The position numbers and the translations under genes were made by a program. Below are positions 17,852 to 25,805 of a DNA stretch of 64,000 nucleotides, piece after piece; the stretch's first letter is position 1, and each line of letters opens with the position of its first letter. Source of the DNA: an uncultured Collinsella sp. (GTDB taxonomy: Bacteria > Actinomycetota > Coriobacteriia > Coriobacteriales > Coriobacteriaceae); assembly GCA_900540995.1 (NCBI GenBank), contig UQHO01000006.1, forward strand, positions 1 to 64,000, written 5' to 3'. The notes under the pieces are model-generated. The model was not told where the DNA came from. It made no database searches and was given only the letters and a program-made list of their open reading frames with translations.

Positions 17852-19012
17852 TCATGTCCTTTGGCTTGTAAGACGAAAGAGCGCGGGGATATACACCAAA
17901 GAAGAGATTCCGAGCGCGACAAGCAATACGACTCGAATGCCCGCAACGCTACTCAACACAGCGTTGAGCAGATAGAAAAGAACGGCACCCACCGCCACCA
18001 TCTGGCTTTGAACCGAAATCAGTGAACAGCGCATCGAAGAATCGGCTGCCTTTTGAAAAATTGAGTATTTAATTGGAGCAAATAACGAGTACGCAACCGT
18101 CTGCAGCACATAGAACACGGGCAGCAAATTAGCCGGAGTAAGGGGAATCAAAAACAAAGCTGTCAGGAAAAGGCGCACGATGCCGCAAATACGCGCAAAG
18201 CGGCCCTTGTCGACATGAGCAATCGCACAGGGCACAATAAGTCCCATGGAGGCCGAGGCAAGGAGCTGGACCGCAATGGTCACACCCGAAGCGACGGCAT
18301 TCATTCCGCGACCCGCAAGCAGCAGTGAGAAAAAGTCTTCCAGGGCGACAAAAGCAAATGCCTGAGAACAGTCCATGATGAACGCTGAACGAAGAATGCC
18401 ATTACCCGCAATAGCGGTACCGATCATCTTCGGGCTAATCCCATGTTCAGGTGTCGTCGCAGTGCCCCCTCTTCGCATTTCAGGAATGCAGACAACGACA
18501 ACCAACGTCAACACCATTGCGATGATATCTGCCGAAAGACCAATGAGATATGCACCGACGGACGAAATGAAACCGCCCACGCAAGCGGAGATGGCATAAG
18601 ACGCATAGAAGACGAATCGCTCAACCACATTAAGTCTCACGAGCTGGTCCTGAGAGACACTGTCGATGTAAATCGCTTCGATGGATCCGCTCACGCATGC
18701 GACGGCAAAACCTTTGAGAGCAAACGCGCCGATTAAAAGCAGAGGAGACCGGGCGAGAAGCAGAACGGCGTAGTACACAAGCATTCCCATGATGCCAACG
18801 AGGCCGCTCGCCTTTCGTCCAAACCTGTCTGCAATATAGCCCGTAGGAACCTCAAGAATAAACTTGCTCACTTGGTATGCAATCATCATGCCAGAAATCG
18901 CCACCATCGAGAATCCGACAAACTCAAGGTAAACCGTCAGAAAATACAAGATGGTGCTGAAGTTCGATAGGAAAACGAACGCCATATAAAGCAAAACCAT
19001 ACGGTTTTTCAT
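17852..19012 (-). CDS. MFS transporter
   Basis: 386 residues, about twelve hydrophobic segments, with the MFS loop 2-3 signature in VPTGYIADRFGRKASG (after the second segment). The substrate is unknown; closest-looking relatives are drug or metabolite exporters. The ATG at 19012 (KNRMVLLYMAF) was preferred over one 7 codons upstream because GGAGGG precedes it. It follows a LysR-type regulator gene on the same strand by 119 bp, which may control it. Confidence 0.88.
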   Translation of the reverse strand: MKNRMVLLYMAFVFLSNFSTILYFLTVYLEFVGFSMVAISGMMIAYQVSKFILEVPTGYIADRFGRKASGLVGIMGMLVYYAVLLLARSPLLLIGAFALKGFAVACVSGSIEAIYIDSVSQDQLVRLNVVERFVFYASYAISACVGGFISSVGAYLIGLSADIIAMVLTLVVVVCIPEMRRGGTATTPEHGISPKMIGTAIAGNGILRSAFIMDCSQAFAFVALEDFFSLLLAGRGMNAVASGVTIAVQLLASASMGLIVPCAIAHVDKGRFARICGIVRLFLTALFLIPLTPANLLPVFYVLQTVAYSLFAPIKYSIFQKAADSSMRCSLISVQSQMVAVGAVLFYLLNAVLSSVAGIRVVLLVALGISSLVYIPALFRLTSQRT

Positions 19013-19131
19013 GCTTCGCCCTCCAAGAGTCAATAATCCAAACCAAAATCATGGAAAAGTATGAAAGCGAAGCCGTCAACCATGCGTTACGAAGCGTCAA
19101 TATTCACTTGACGACGCGATGTCAAATAGTC

Positions 19132-20022
19132 TCACGAAGCGAGATGGCGCAATAGGTGAAGGAAAACCGTCTGGTGTCGATCAGTCCAGGAATTTTGCCG
19201 ATAGCAAAAGTAGATAGGCAGAGTTACGTCACGCGATCCTTCAATGGAACACTCGCTCACTTCTGATCCATCCGATGCGAGAGGGGACCCAGACAAACTC
19301 AATATCAATCCCCCGGCTTGAAGAAACTCAACCTGAGCCCTGCTTCCGTATTCGACATCACGGAAGCGGAAATTAACGAGCTGAGCTTCGGGGCATTGGT
19401 TGATTGCATTGAGACAGGGCGACAAATTAATTGGAACAGCGAGCCTGCCGCCCAGTAGCTCACGAATGGTCATAGCGTCCACAGACCGATGGCCCGCCGG
19501 GCACGAAAGAACCTTGAGCTCCTTTTCACCTAAGCATTTCGAAGAAAGGGCGCTGTCCCGGGGCTCTTCAAATGAGATGGCTGCATCCGAAATACCAAGC
19601 ATGAGCGACTCAAAACACGTTGCAGTTGGCTGATGCCACACATCGAGGTGGATCTGAGGATGCCAACTCTCAAACGAGGCATACCAGTTTTCGGCAAAAA
19701 GGCGCCCCCGTCCATGAAGGCAAGGGGCGTAAAGACGAAAGTGGCCGTCGGGCGAAACGCCATCGCCCCTCGATTGAGCATACTTTTTGAGATCGTCGAC
19801 TTGCGCCAGGATCACGCGTGCACGACGCGCAAATTCTCTGCCCGCCGGAGACAAAACAGCCTCCCCCGCCGATCGGTCGAGCAAAACAATCTGATACTCA
19901 GATTCCAACTTCTTAATTGCCGACGAAACGGCCTGTGGACTCACATGGACGGCGCGAGCAGCCTTGCGCACGCCGCCATAGCTCGCTACCGCTTGAAGGT
20001 ATTCGAGTTGAGAAAGCTGCAT
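19132..20022 (-). CDS. LysR family transcriptional regulator
   Basis: 296 residues. The N-terminal winged helix-turn-helix (QLEYLQAVASYGGVRKAARA then VSPQAVSSAIKKLE, about 4-40) is typical of LysR, and the rest fits a periplasmic-binding-protein-like effector domain. The effector is unknown. It lies upstream of the MFS transporter gene in the same direction rather than divergently, so the usual divergent-target rule cannot be used. Confidence 0.9.
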   Translation of the reverse strand: MQLSQLEYLQAVASYGGVRKAARAVHVSPQAVSSAIKKLESEYQIVLLDRSAGEAVLSPAGREFARRARVILAQVDDLKKYAQSRGDGVSPDGHFRLYAPCLHGRGRLFAENWYASFESWHPQIHLDVWHQPTATCFESLMLGISDAAISFEEPRDSALSSKCLGEKELKVLSCPAGHRSVDAMTIRELLGGRLAVPINLSPCLNAINQCPEAQLVNFRFRDVEYGSRAQVEFLQAGGLILSLSGSPLASDGSEVSECSIEGSRDVTLPIYFCYRQNSWTDRHQTVFLHLLRHLAS

Positions 20023-20063
20023 AGATTACTCCAAAGGCAGCCAAAGCGATGGGCTGCGCGCCC

Positions 20064-20399
20064 TCAGATGAGGTTCTCGCCCAGGTTCTTGCCGCCGAGG
20101 ACGTGCATGTGGAAGTGCATGACGGTCTGGCCGGCGTTGACGCCCTTGTTGGAGATGACGCGGAAACCGTCCTCCAGGCCCTTGGCCTTGGCGACCTCCT
20201 GGATGGCGTGAGCCATGGCGCCCATGGTCTCGGCAGGCACGTTGTCGGCGATGTCGCTGTAGTGCTTCTTGGGGATCACGAGGGTATGGACCGGCGCCTG
20301 GGGGTTGAGGTCGTCGAATGCGATGACCTGGTCGTCCTCATAGACAACGGTCGAGGGGATCTCGTGGTTGGCAATTTTGCAGAAGATGCAATCACACAT
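20064..20399 (-). CDS. HIT family protein (HINT-like)
   Basis: 111 residues. CIFCKIANHEIPS at the N-terminus, DDLNPQAPVHTLVIPKKH and the histidine triad HFHMHVLGG mark a HINT-type purine nucleoside phosphoramidase. The ATG at 20399 follows AAAGGA; six residues upstream in frame lack such a signal. Confidence 0.95.
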   Translation of the reverse strand: MCDCIFCKIANHEIPSTVVYEDDQVIAFDDLNPQAPVHTLVIPKKHYSDIADNVPAETMGAMAHAIQEVAKAKGLEDGFRVISNKGVNAGQTVMHFHMHVLGGKNLGENLI

Positions 20400-20448
20400 G
20401 GTTGATTCCTTTCTCACAGACCAAGGTAATTATATTTGGTCGAGATGG

Positions 20449-20715
20449 TTAGAACGAGAGGTTGTCGTCCGTGTTGGCGGCTTCGCCGTCGGCGAGCACG
20501 TCGTTGCCGTCGACGTCCTTCAGGAGCACCGAGACCTTCTGCTCGGCATCGGACAGGCGGGTACGCAGGCTCTTGAGGAGCTCGACGCCGCGGGTATAAC
20601 TCTCAAGCGACTCCTCGAGCTCCATATCGCCCGATTCCAAGCTGCGTATGATGAGCTCTAACTCCTGCGAAGCCTGCTTGTACGTAAGCTGCTCGACCGG
20701 GGTCTTCTCTGCCAT
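20449..20715 (-). CDS. xseB: Exodeoxyribonuclease VII small subunit
   Basis: 88 residues, the usual size for XseB, with LTYKQASQELELIIRSLESG and a helical-pair pattern. It assembles with XseA to degrade single-stranded DNA. GGAAAGGAAA precedes the ATG. It lies 42 bp after xseA on the same strand, so they form an operon. Confidence 0.93.
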   Translation of the reverse strand: MAEKTPVEQLTYKQASQELELIIRSLESGDMELEESLESYTRGVELLKSLRTRLSDAEQKVSVLLKDVDGNDVLADGEAANTDDNLSF

Positions 20716-20757
20716 ATCTGTTTCCTTTCCTAAAGGTTTATCGCTGTGAAACGCGGC

Positions 20758-22209
20758 CTACTCGACCGTATTGACCGTTGCCGCCACGTTGCCGTCCGCC
20801 ATGCGTACACGAATGGCATCGCCGGGCTTAAAGGTCTTGGCGCTCGTGGCCACCCCATCATCGCTGTACGCGATGGAATAACCACGGGCAAGCACCTTGA
20901 GCGGCGACAGGGCATCGAGCGAGGCTGCCGCACGGCCCAGGTCGGATGCTGGCTTGTTGAGCATCGTGCGCCCCTGATGCTCCAGGCGAGAGCTCGCGAG
21001 CGTGAGCGCATGGCGTTTGCCATCGAGCCCCGAGGTGCTTGCGACCAAGCGCTCGGGCAGACGCTCGAAGTTGGAGCGGAAGGCCCCAACCGAACGCGTT
21101 ATGGCGCCGGACAGACGATCGGCCGTCAGGGCAAGCTCAGACTCGCGACGCTCGACCATAAACGTTGGATCGTTGAGGCACGGGCGGCACGCGGCAGCAT
21201 CGAGCGCATCGCCCAAGCGAGCCGTATAGGTATCCCAGGCACGACGACCGCGCTGGTCGAGCATCTCCAGATCGACCTGATCCGACCCAATCATCGAAGC
21301 CATCGCAGCGCCCAGACGCTGATGGCGCGTCTCGAGCACGTCGGCCAACTCCGTCATAGCCGGCGCCACCGATTCTGCCGCGGCCGTGGGCGTGGAGGCT
21401 CGGCGGTCGCTTACCATATCGCAGATCGAGGTATCGGGCTCATGCCCAATGCCCGTCACCACAGGCACGGGACAGGCCGCCACCGCACGGGCAAGCTCCT
21501 CGTCGTTAAAGGTCATGAGGTCCTCGAAGGAACCGCCGCCACGCACGAGCAAAATGCAATCGGGCGCCGGCGAAATGGCAGCGGCGCGGTGCAAGCCTTC
21601 AATAAGCTCTGCCGGCGCACCCTCGCCCTGGACCTTTGCGCCCACGCAGACAAGCTCGACGAGCGGGTTGCGACGGCGCAATGTGCGCTTAACGTCGTCG
21701 ATTACGGCACCCGAAAGCGAGGTGACGACCGCCACACGCGAGCAAAACACCGGAATGTGACGTTTGCGCGCCTCGTCCATCAGGCCCTCGCGACGCAGCT
21801 TTTCGGCTAACTGAGCCACCTGCTGACGCAGCAAGCCCTCCCCCGCCAGCGAGAACGAGCGGGCGACGAAGCTCATGCGACCCGTAGGCTTGTAGAGATT
21901 GAAGCTGCCCTTAAAGCTCACCTGCATGCCGTCGCGCAAGTCGAAGGTGCGCTTAAGGTAGGCGCCCTTCCAGATGATGCAGTCGACGGCCGCCGAGTCG
22001 TCCTTGATTTGGAAGTAGCAGTGGCCGCTTCGGGCATTGGGACCACGAAAACCCGTGACCTCGCCCAGAACGCTCAGCTGCGGAATCGCATCGAGCGCGC
22101 CAGCGGCAATCTCCACCGCCTGGCTCACGCTGAGCTCTTTACGCTCTTGCTCGTCCGATCCGTCGAACTCGGCGGAAACGGCATTGCCTGTCTGATTCCA
22201 GCCTGCCAC
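20758..22209 (-). CDS. xseA: Exodeoxyribonuclease VII large subunit
   Basis: Catalytic subunit, 483 residues from the chosen start. An N-terminal OB-fold (LSVLGEVTGFRG, GHCYFQIKD) is followed by the nuclease domain with VVTSLSGAVIDDV, LLVRGGGSFEDLMTFNDE and GIGHEPDTSICDMVSD, then a coiled-coil region. The GTG at 22209 was chosen because AAAGGAGG lies 4 nt before it; ATGs 18 and 27 bp upstream would place that sequence inside the gene. Confidence 0.93.
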   Translation of the reverse strand: MAGWNQTGNAVSAEFDGSDEQERKELSVSQAVEIAAGALDAIPQLSVLGEVTGFRGPNARSGHCYFQIKDDSAAVDCIIWKGAYLKRTFDLRDGMQVSFKGSFNLYKPTGRMSFVARSFSLAGEGLLRQQVAQLAEKLRREGLMDEARKRHIPVFCSRVAVVTSLSGAVIDDVKRTLRRRNPLVELVCVGAKVQGEGAPAELIEGLHRAAAISPAPDCILLVRGGGSFEDLMTFNDEELARAVAACPVPVVTGIGHEPDTSICDMVSDRRASTPTAAAESVAPAMTELADVLETRHQRLGAAMASMIGSDQVDLEMLDQRGRRAWDTYTARLGDALDAAACRPCLNDPTFMVERRESELALTADRLSGAITRSVGAFRSNFERLPERLVASTSGLDGKRHALTLASSRLEHQGRTMLNKPASDLGRAAASLDALSPLKVLARGYSIAYSDDGVATSAKTFKPGDAIRVRMADGNVAATVNTVE

Positions 22210-22278
22210 GCGGCCTCCTTTCGTCATCACGCACACGGGCTCCAGCCCTGTGCAAATTCAAGTCTCACACATAGTACA

Positions 22279-22308
22279 GCGCCGCGGGGACACAAATCCC
22301 CGCGGCGC
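22279..22308 (-). terminator. GC-rich hairpin after the zinc protease gene
   Basis: GCGCCGCGGGGA (22279-22290) pairs perfectly with TCCCCGCGGCGC (22297-22308). No T run follows, so it may act as a weak terminator or 3'-end stabiliser. Confidence 0.6.
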
Positions 22309-22324
22309 CTGTCAAGCCAATTTG

Positions 22325-23029
22325 TTATCGGTTGGAGTTTCTGTTGTAGCGAGCCATAAGGTAAAGCAGCTGAATTATCGAAGTGAGCGCCGCAGCCACA
22401 TAGGTAAGCGCGGCGGCCGTCAGGACCTTCTTGGCACCGTTGACCTGCTTGGAGCTCATGCCCGACTGTTCGATATACGTCACGGCGCGGCGACTGGCAT
22501 CGATCTCGACCGGCAGCGTAACCAGCTGGAACAACACGCTAAACGAGAAGAAGACCAGCGCGAGGGTTGTGAGCCCGGCAATGTTCATAAACAGGCCTAA
22601 GAGCAACACGATGGTCCAAGTGTTCTGGGTAAAGTTGACGACCGGGACCAGGGCAGTGCGCACCTTCATCATGGCGTAGCCGCTTTGACGTTGGGCGGCA
22701 TGGCCCGCCTCGTGGCAGGCGACGGCAACGCTTGCGACCGACCCGCCCGAACGGTTGGCATCCGACAGATACAGGTTGTTGTCCTGCGGGTTGTAATGAT
22801 CGGTGAGCTCGCCGGCAACGCCCTTGATGCCCACGGCACTACAACCGTTGGCGTCGAGCATGCGACGAGCGACCGTGGCACCCGTATCGCCGTCCGAGCG
22901 CACCTTAGACCACGTCTTGTACGTCGAGTTGATATAACTCTGCGCGGCAAGGCCAAGCACCGTGCAGACAAGAACAACCAGCAGGTACAGCGGGTCAATG
23001 CCAAAGCCGTATCCATAGTAATAGGGCAT
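22325..23029 (-). CDS. Membrane zinc metallopeptidase (YugP family)
   Basis: 234 residues. An N-terminal membrane segment (about 12-31), then the zinc site HEAGH at 106-110, and further hydrophobic segments near 130-165 and at the C-terminus. The tyrosine-rich N-terminus (MPYYYGYGFG) is typical of this family. The proteolytic site faces a membrane-proximal space; substrates are unknown. GGAGGAA stands before the ATG. Confidence 0.9.
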   Translation of the reverse strand: MPYYYGYGFGIDPLYLLVVLVCTVLGLAAQSYINSTYKTWSKVRSDGDTGATVARRMLDANGCSAVGIKGVAGELTDHYNPQDNNLYLSDANRSGGSVASVAVACHEAGHAAQRQSGYAMMKVRTALVPVVNFTQNTWTIVLLLGLFMNIAGLTTLALVFFSFSVLFQLVTLPVEIDASRRAVTYIEQSGMSSKQVNGAKKVLTAAALTYVAAALTSIIQLLYLMARYNRNSNR

Positions 23030-23121
23030 GCGAATTCCTCCGAATCGAGTTACACGTTGGAGGCATTCTACCCACTCAACTGACTAGCAAATCAACATCG
23101 ATGTTTTGGCAATGTCAGCGA

Positions 23122-23260
23122 AAACGGCTGAGAGCGAGCAAGGTGACGTGAAAGAGAAGCGACGCGTACTTTGGTACGCGAGCGACGATTGAACGTCAGA
23201 TTGCCGCTCTCAGCCGTTTGCAGCGTCGAGCTGTTACGCGGTTTGGTAAAACCGCGTAAC
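23122..23260 (-). ncRNA. Structured 3'-flanking element, family B copy 1
   Basis: Reading from the rnd stop leftwards: hairpin GTTACGCGGTTT/AAACCGCGTAAC (23233-23260), then a 15-bp outer stem AAACGGCTGAGAGCG/CGCTCTCAGCCGTTT (23122-23136 and 23205-23219) enclosing GACG/CGTC, a conserved internal loop TTCAATCGTCG...CTCTTTC and an apical hairpin CGCGTAC/GTACGCG. Related copies lie at 28750-28849 and 44155-44293. Whether it works as RNA or as DNA is not known. Confidence 0.6.
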
Positions 23261-24393
23261 TACAAGAGCTCGATTTTGCCGTCCTTCACCGTCAACCCCA
23301 TGTTGCCCGAGAGCAGATCGTCCAGGCGCGAGCCCACGAGCTCAAAGCGCCAGCCTTCGCGCAGGGGGCTTTCCTCGGGATGCTCAATATAGTCGGCCAG
23401 GTCATCGCGCGAGGCGATGACCGAGGTCGCCACGCCCGAGCGCTCGGCAACCAGGCGAATGAGCGCATACATCAGGTCCGTCACGCTCTCCAGCTCCGGC
23501 GAAATCTGACGGTGCCCGCGCACCATGAGCGGCAGGCGATCGTGCGGGCAGCTCGCACCGCGCTTAATGGCCATGAGCGCGCCGTCCACGTCGCGCTCCC
23601 CCAGCTGATCGGTGCCGCGGATGCTGCGGAACTCCTCAACACGAACGGGATTACGTTTAACCAGGGCCAGCAGCGTATCGTCGGACATGACCCACTTGCG
23701 CGGGATGTTGCGGCGCTCGGCGCGGTCCTCGCGCCAAGCGGCAAGCTCACGCGCGATGCCCAACTGGTGGCGGCTACAGGAGTTGATGCGCTTGACCTTG
23801 CGGAATGCCTCGTGACGATCGGCGCGGTAGTGCGACTCGTCGGCCAGCGGGCGCAGCTCGTCGAGCACCCAGTCCACCCGGCCCAGCTCGCGCAGGCGAC
23901 TCATCATCTCGGTATAGGCGACGATCAGGTACTTGACGTCATCGATCGCGTACTCGATCTGCTTATCGGTCAACGGGCGGCGCGACCAGTCGGTCAGTGA
24001 CTCGGTCTTGGGCAACGAGACGCCGCAAAACGTCTGCACGAGCGCGCCGTAGGAAATCTGCTGGCGCTCGCCCAAAAAGGCGGCGGCCACCTGCGTGTCA
24101 AAAATGGGACGCGGCAGCACGCCCACGGTATGGAGCATAACCTCCATATCCTGCGAGCACGCGTGGAAGACCTTGGTCACGCTCTCATCGCCCATAAGCT
24201 CGGCCAGCGGCGACAGGTCGTCGATCACCAGAGGATCGACCGCGACGCTCTCGGCAGGGGTGGCAATCTGGACCAAGCACAGGCGCGGGTGGAACGTGCG
24301 CTCGCGCAAAAACTCGGTATCGACGGCAATCGCGTCGAACTCGCGGGCGCGCTGGCAAAAGTCGAGCAGAGCCTGATGTGTGGAAATGTACAT
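23260..24393 (-). CDS. rnd: Ribonuclease D
   Basis: 3'-5' exoribonuclease of the DEDD family used in tRNA 3'-end processing. 377 residues: acidic motif DTEFLRE (25-31), HACSQDMEVM, DTQVAAAFLG and YAIDDVKYL carry the catalytic acidic residues; an HRDC-like helical region follows (WREDRAERRNIPRKWVMSD). The ATG at 24393 begins the conserved MYISTHQALLDFC segment. Confidence 0.92.
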   Translation of the reverse strand: MYISTHQALLDFCQRAREFDAIAVDTEFLRERTFHPRLCLVQIATPAESVAVDPLVIDDLSPLAELMGDESVTKVFHACSQDMEVMLHTVGVLPRPIFDTQVAAAFLGERQQISYGALVQTFCGVSLPKTESLTDWSRRPLTDKQIEYAIDDVKYLIVAYTEMMSRLRELGRVDWVLDELRPLADESHYRADRHEAFRKVKRINSCSRHQLGIARELAAWREDRAERRNIPRKWVMSDDTLLALVKRNPVRVEEFRSIRGTDQLGERDVDGALMAIKRGASCPHDRLPLMVRGHRQISPELESVTDLMYALIRLVAERSGVATSVIASRDDLADYIEHPEESPLREGWRFELVGSRLDDLLSGNMGLTVKDGKIELL

Positions 24394-24491
24394 ATCAACC
24401 CATCGAATAAGGTTAGGCCCGAAAAACACGGGTAGGATATCGGCATTGCCTTACAACTATACTCGGTTAGTCACAGAACGGGAACGTAAGT

Positions 24492-25409
24492 ATGCGCTGC
24501 CTTATCATCCACAACCCGGCATCGGGCCCCAGCTCAGATGAAATCTACGCGTTCACGCACGCCCTCGCGCAGGGCGGCGACGAGGTCGTGATGCGCTTTA
24601 TCGGCGATGGCATGGAACCCGAGGACGCCGTGGCAGACGTGCGCGAGTTTGATCGCGTGGTCGTTTCGGGCGGCGACGGCACCGTCTCCAACGTGCTCGA
24701 CCAAATGCGCGGGTGCGGTGTCCCCACGCTCGTCTTCCCCTCCGGCACAGCCTGCCTGTTCTTTAACAACATCGGTAATGCCCCCGAGGCAGCGGCGCTT
24801 GCCAAGGCTTGCCGCGCCGGTCGCACGGTCAAAGTGGACATGGGCGAGCTCTTTTGGCTCGACGAGAACGGCAACGAGAGGCGCCACGGCTTTATCATCA
24901 TCGCCGGCTCGGGCTTCGACGCCGAGATCATGATGAAGGCCGCCCCCGCCAAAAACGACATCGGCGAGATCGCCTATTTCCTGTCGGCGCTCGCCACACC
25001 CAACCCCACGGTGGCGCATTTTACGATTGAGCATGACGGCATTGTCGAGGAGCTCGATGGCATCTGCTGCATGGCCGGCAACACCTCGGTCATTCAAAAC
25101 GATATCAACCTGTTCCCCGATTGCCGCATGAACGACGGCATGGTCGACATCGCGGTCATCGAGCCCGTAAAAACCGTCCAGCTCCTGCCCACCGTGATCA
25201 CCGCCGCGCTCGACCCCGCCGGCAAGGTGCTCGGCCGTCCGCAGTTCAAGATCATCCAGACCAAGGAAGCCAAAATCACCTGCACGCCGTCGCTGGGCAT
25301 GCAGTTCGATGGCGAGATCATCTCCAGCAACTCGGGCGTCTTTGGAGCCCGCGCGCTTCCGCAATGCCTCGACCTCATCGTCGACGAATTCTCCCCGCTC
25401 GGAAAATAG
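24492..25409 (+). CDS. Diacylglycerol/lipid kinase family protein
   Basis: 305 residues of the DagK/YegS type: LIIHNPASG, the nucleotide-binding GGDGTVSNVLD (60-70), FPSGTACLFFNNIG and GSGFDAEIM. It likely phosphorylates a membrane lipid such as diacylglycerol at the inner membrane surface. It is followed after 9 bp by a tiny membrane-protein gene. Confidence 0.9.
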   Translation: MRCLIIHNPASGPSSDEIYAFTHALAQGGDEVVMRFIGDGMEPEDAVADVREFDRVVVSGGDGTVSNVLDQMRGCGVPTLVFPSGTACLFFNNIGNAPEAAALAKACRAGRTVKVDMGELFWLDENGNERRHGFIIIAGSGFDAEIMMKAAPAKNDIGEIAYFLSALATPNPTVAHFTIEHDGIVEELDGICCMAGNTSVIQNDINLFPDCRMNDGMVDIAVIEPVKTVQLLPTVITAALDPAGKVLGRPQFKIIQTKEAKITCTPSLGMQFDGEIISSNSGVFGARALPQCLDLIVDEFSPLGK

Positions 25410-25418
25410 GAGGACCCC

Positions 25419-25511
25419 ATGAACGACAACCCCCTGATTGGCTTTATCGTCATCGTTTTGGCCATGCTCGTCGGCTATGCCATTAACGTGATTCACCGTC
25501 GAAAGAAGTAG
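25419..25511 (+). CDS. 30-residue single-pass membrane microprotein
   Basis: MNDNPLIGFIVIVLAMLVGY begins the protein, which ends INVIHRRKK: one hydrophobic helix followed by a positive tail, fitting an N-out/C-in topology. The start is well supported by TAGGAGG 5 nt upstream, and it lies 9 bp after the lipid kinase stop and before a strong terminator, so the two share an mRNA. No known family was recognised. Confidence 0.7.
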   Translation: MNDNPLIGFIVIVLAMLVGYAINVIHRRKK

Positions 25512-25540
25512 CCATTACTCTTAGACGGCCCGTGCAGCCC

Positions 25541-25590
25541 GGACCCCTCGCCGGCATGAAACCACATGCCGGCGAGGGGTCCGCTTTTTT
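25541..25590 (+). terminator. Strong intrinsic terminator
   Basis: GGACCCCTCGCCGGCATG (25541-25558) pairs with its exact complement at 25565-25582, then GCTTTTTT. Confidence 0.95.
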
Positions 25591-25762
25591 CTTGACGCTT
25601 TATTTAGCTACATTTTTCGCTGGCGTTATACAAATTGATTTCCCACTAAATGAGTTCAATTTACCGTTAATCGCATATTTCGCTACGCTTATCGAGTAAA
25701 TAACTTTCATGAATGTATATTGTTTCGAATTCGTTACGCTAAGGGGGTGTAATTATTGGGTG

Positions 25763-25786
25763 AAGCCCTCTGGAGACAGAGGGCTT
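25763..25786 (+). promoter_or_regulatory. Leader hairpin before the C69 dipeptidase
   Basis: AAGCCCTCTG (25763-25772) pairs with CAGAGGGCTT (25777-25786), a tight hairpin only 19 bp before the ATG. It may protect the mRNA or attenuate. Confidence 0.5.
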
Positions 25787-25805
25787 TCGCACGCTGGGAG
25801 GGAAT

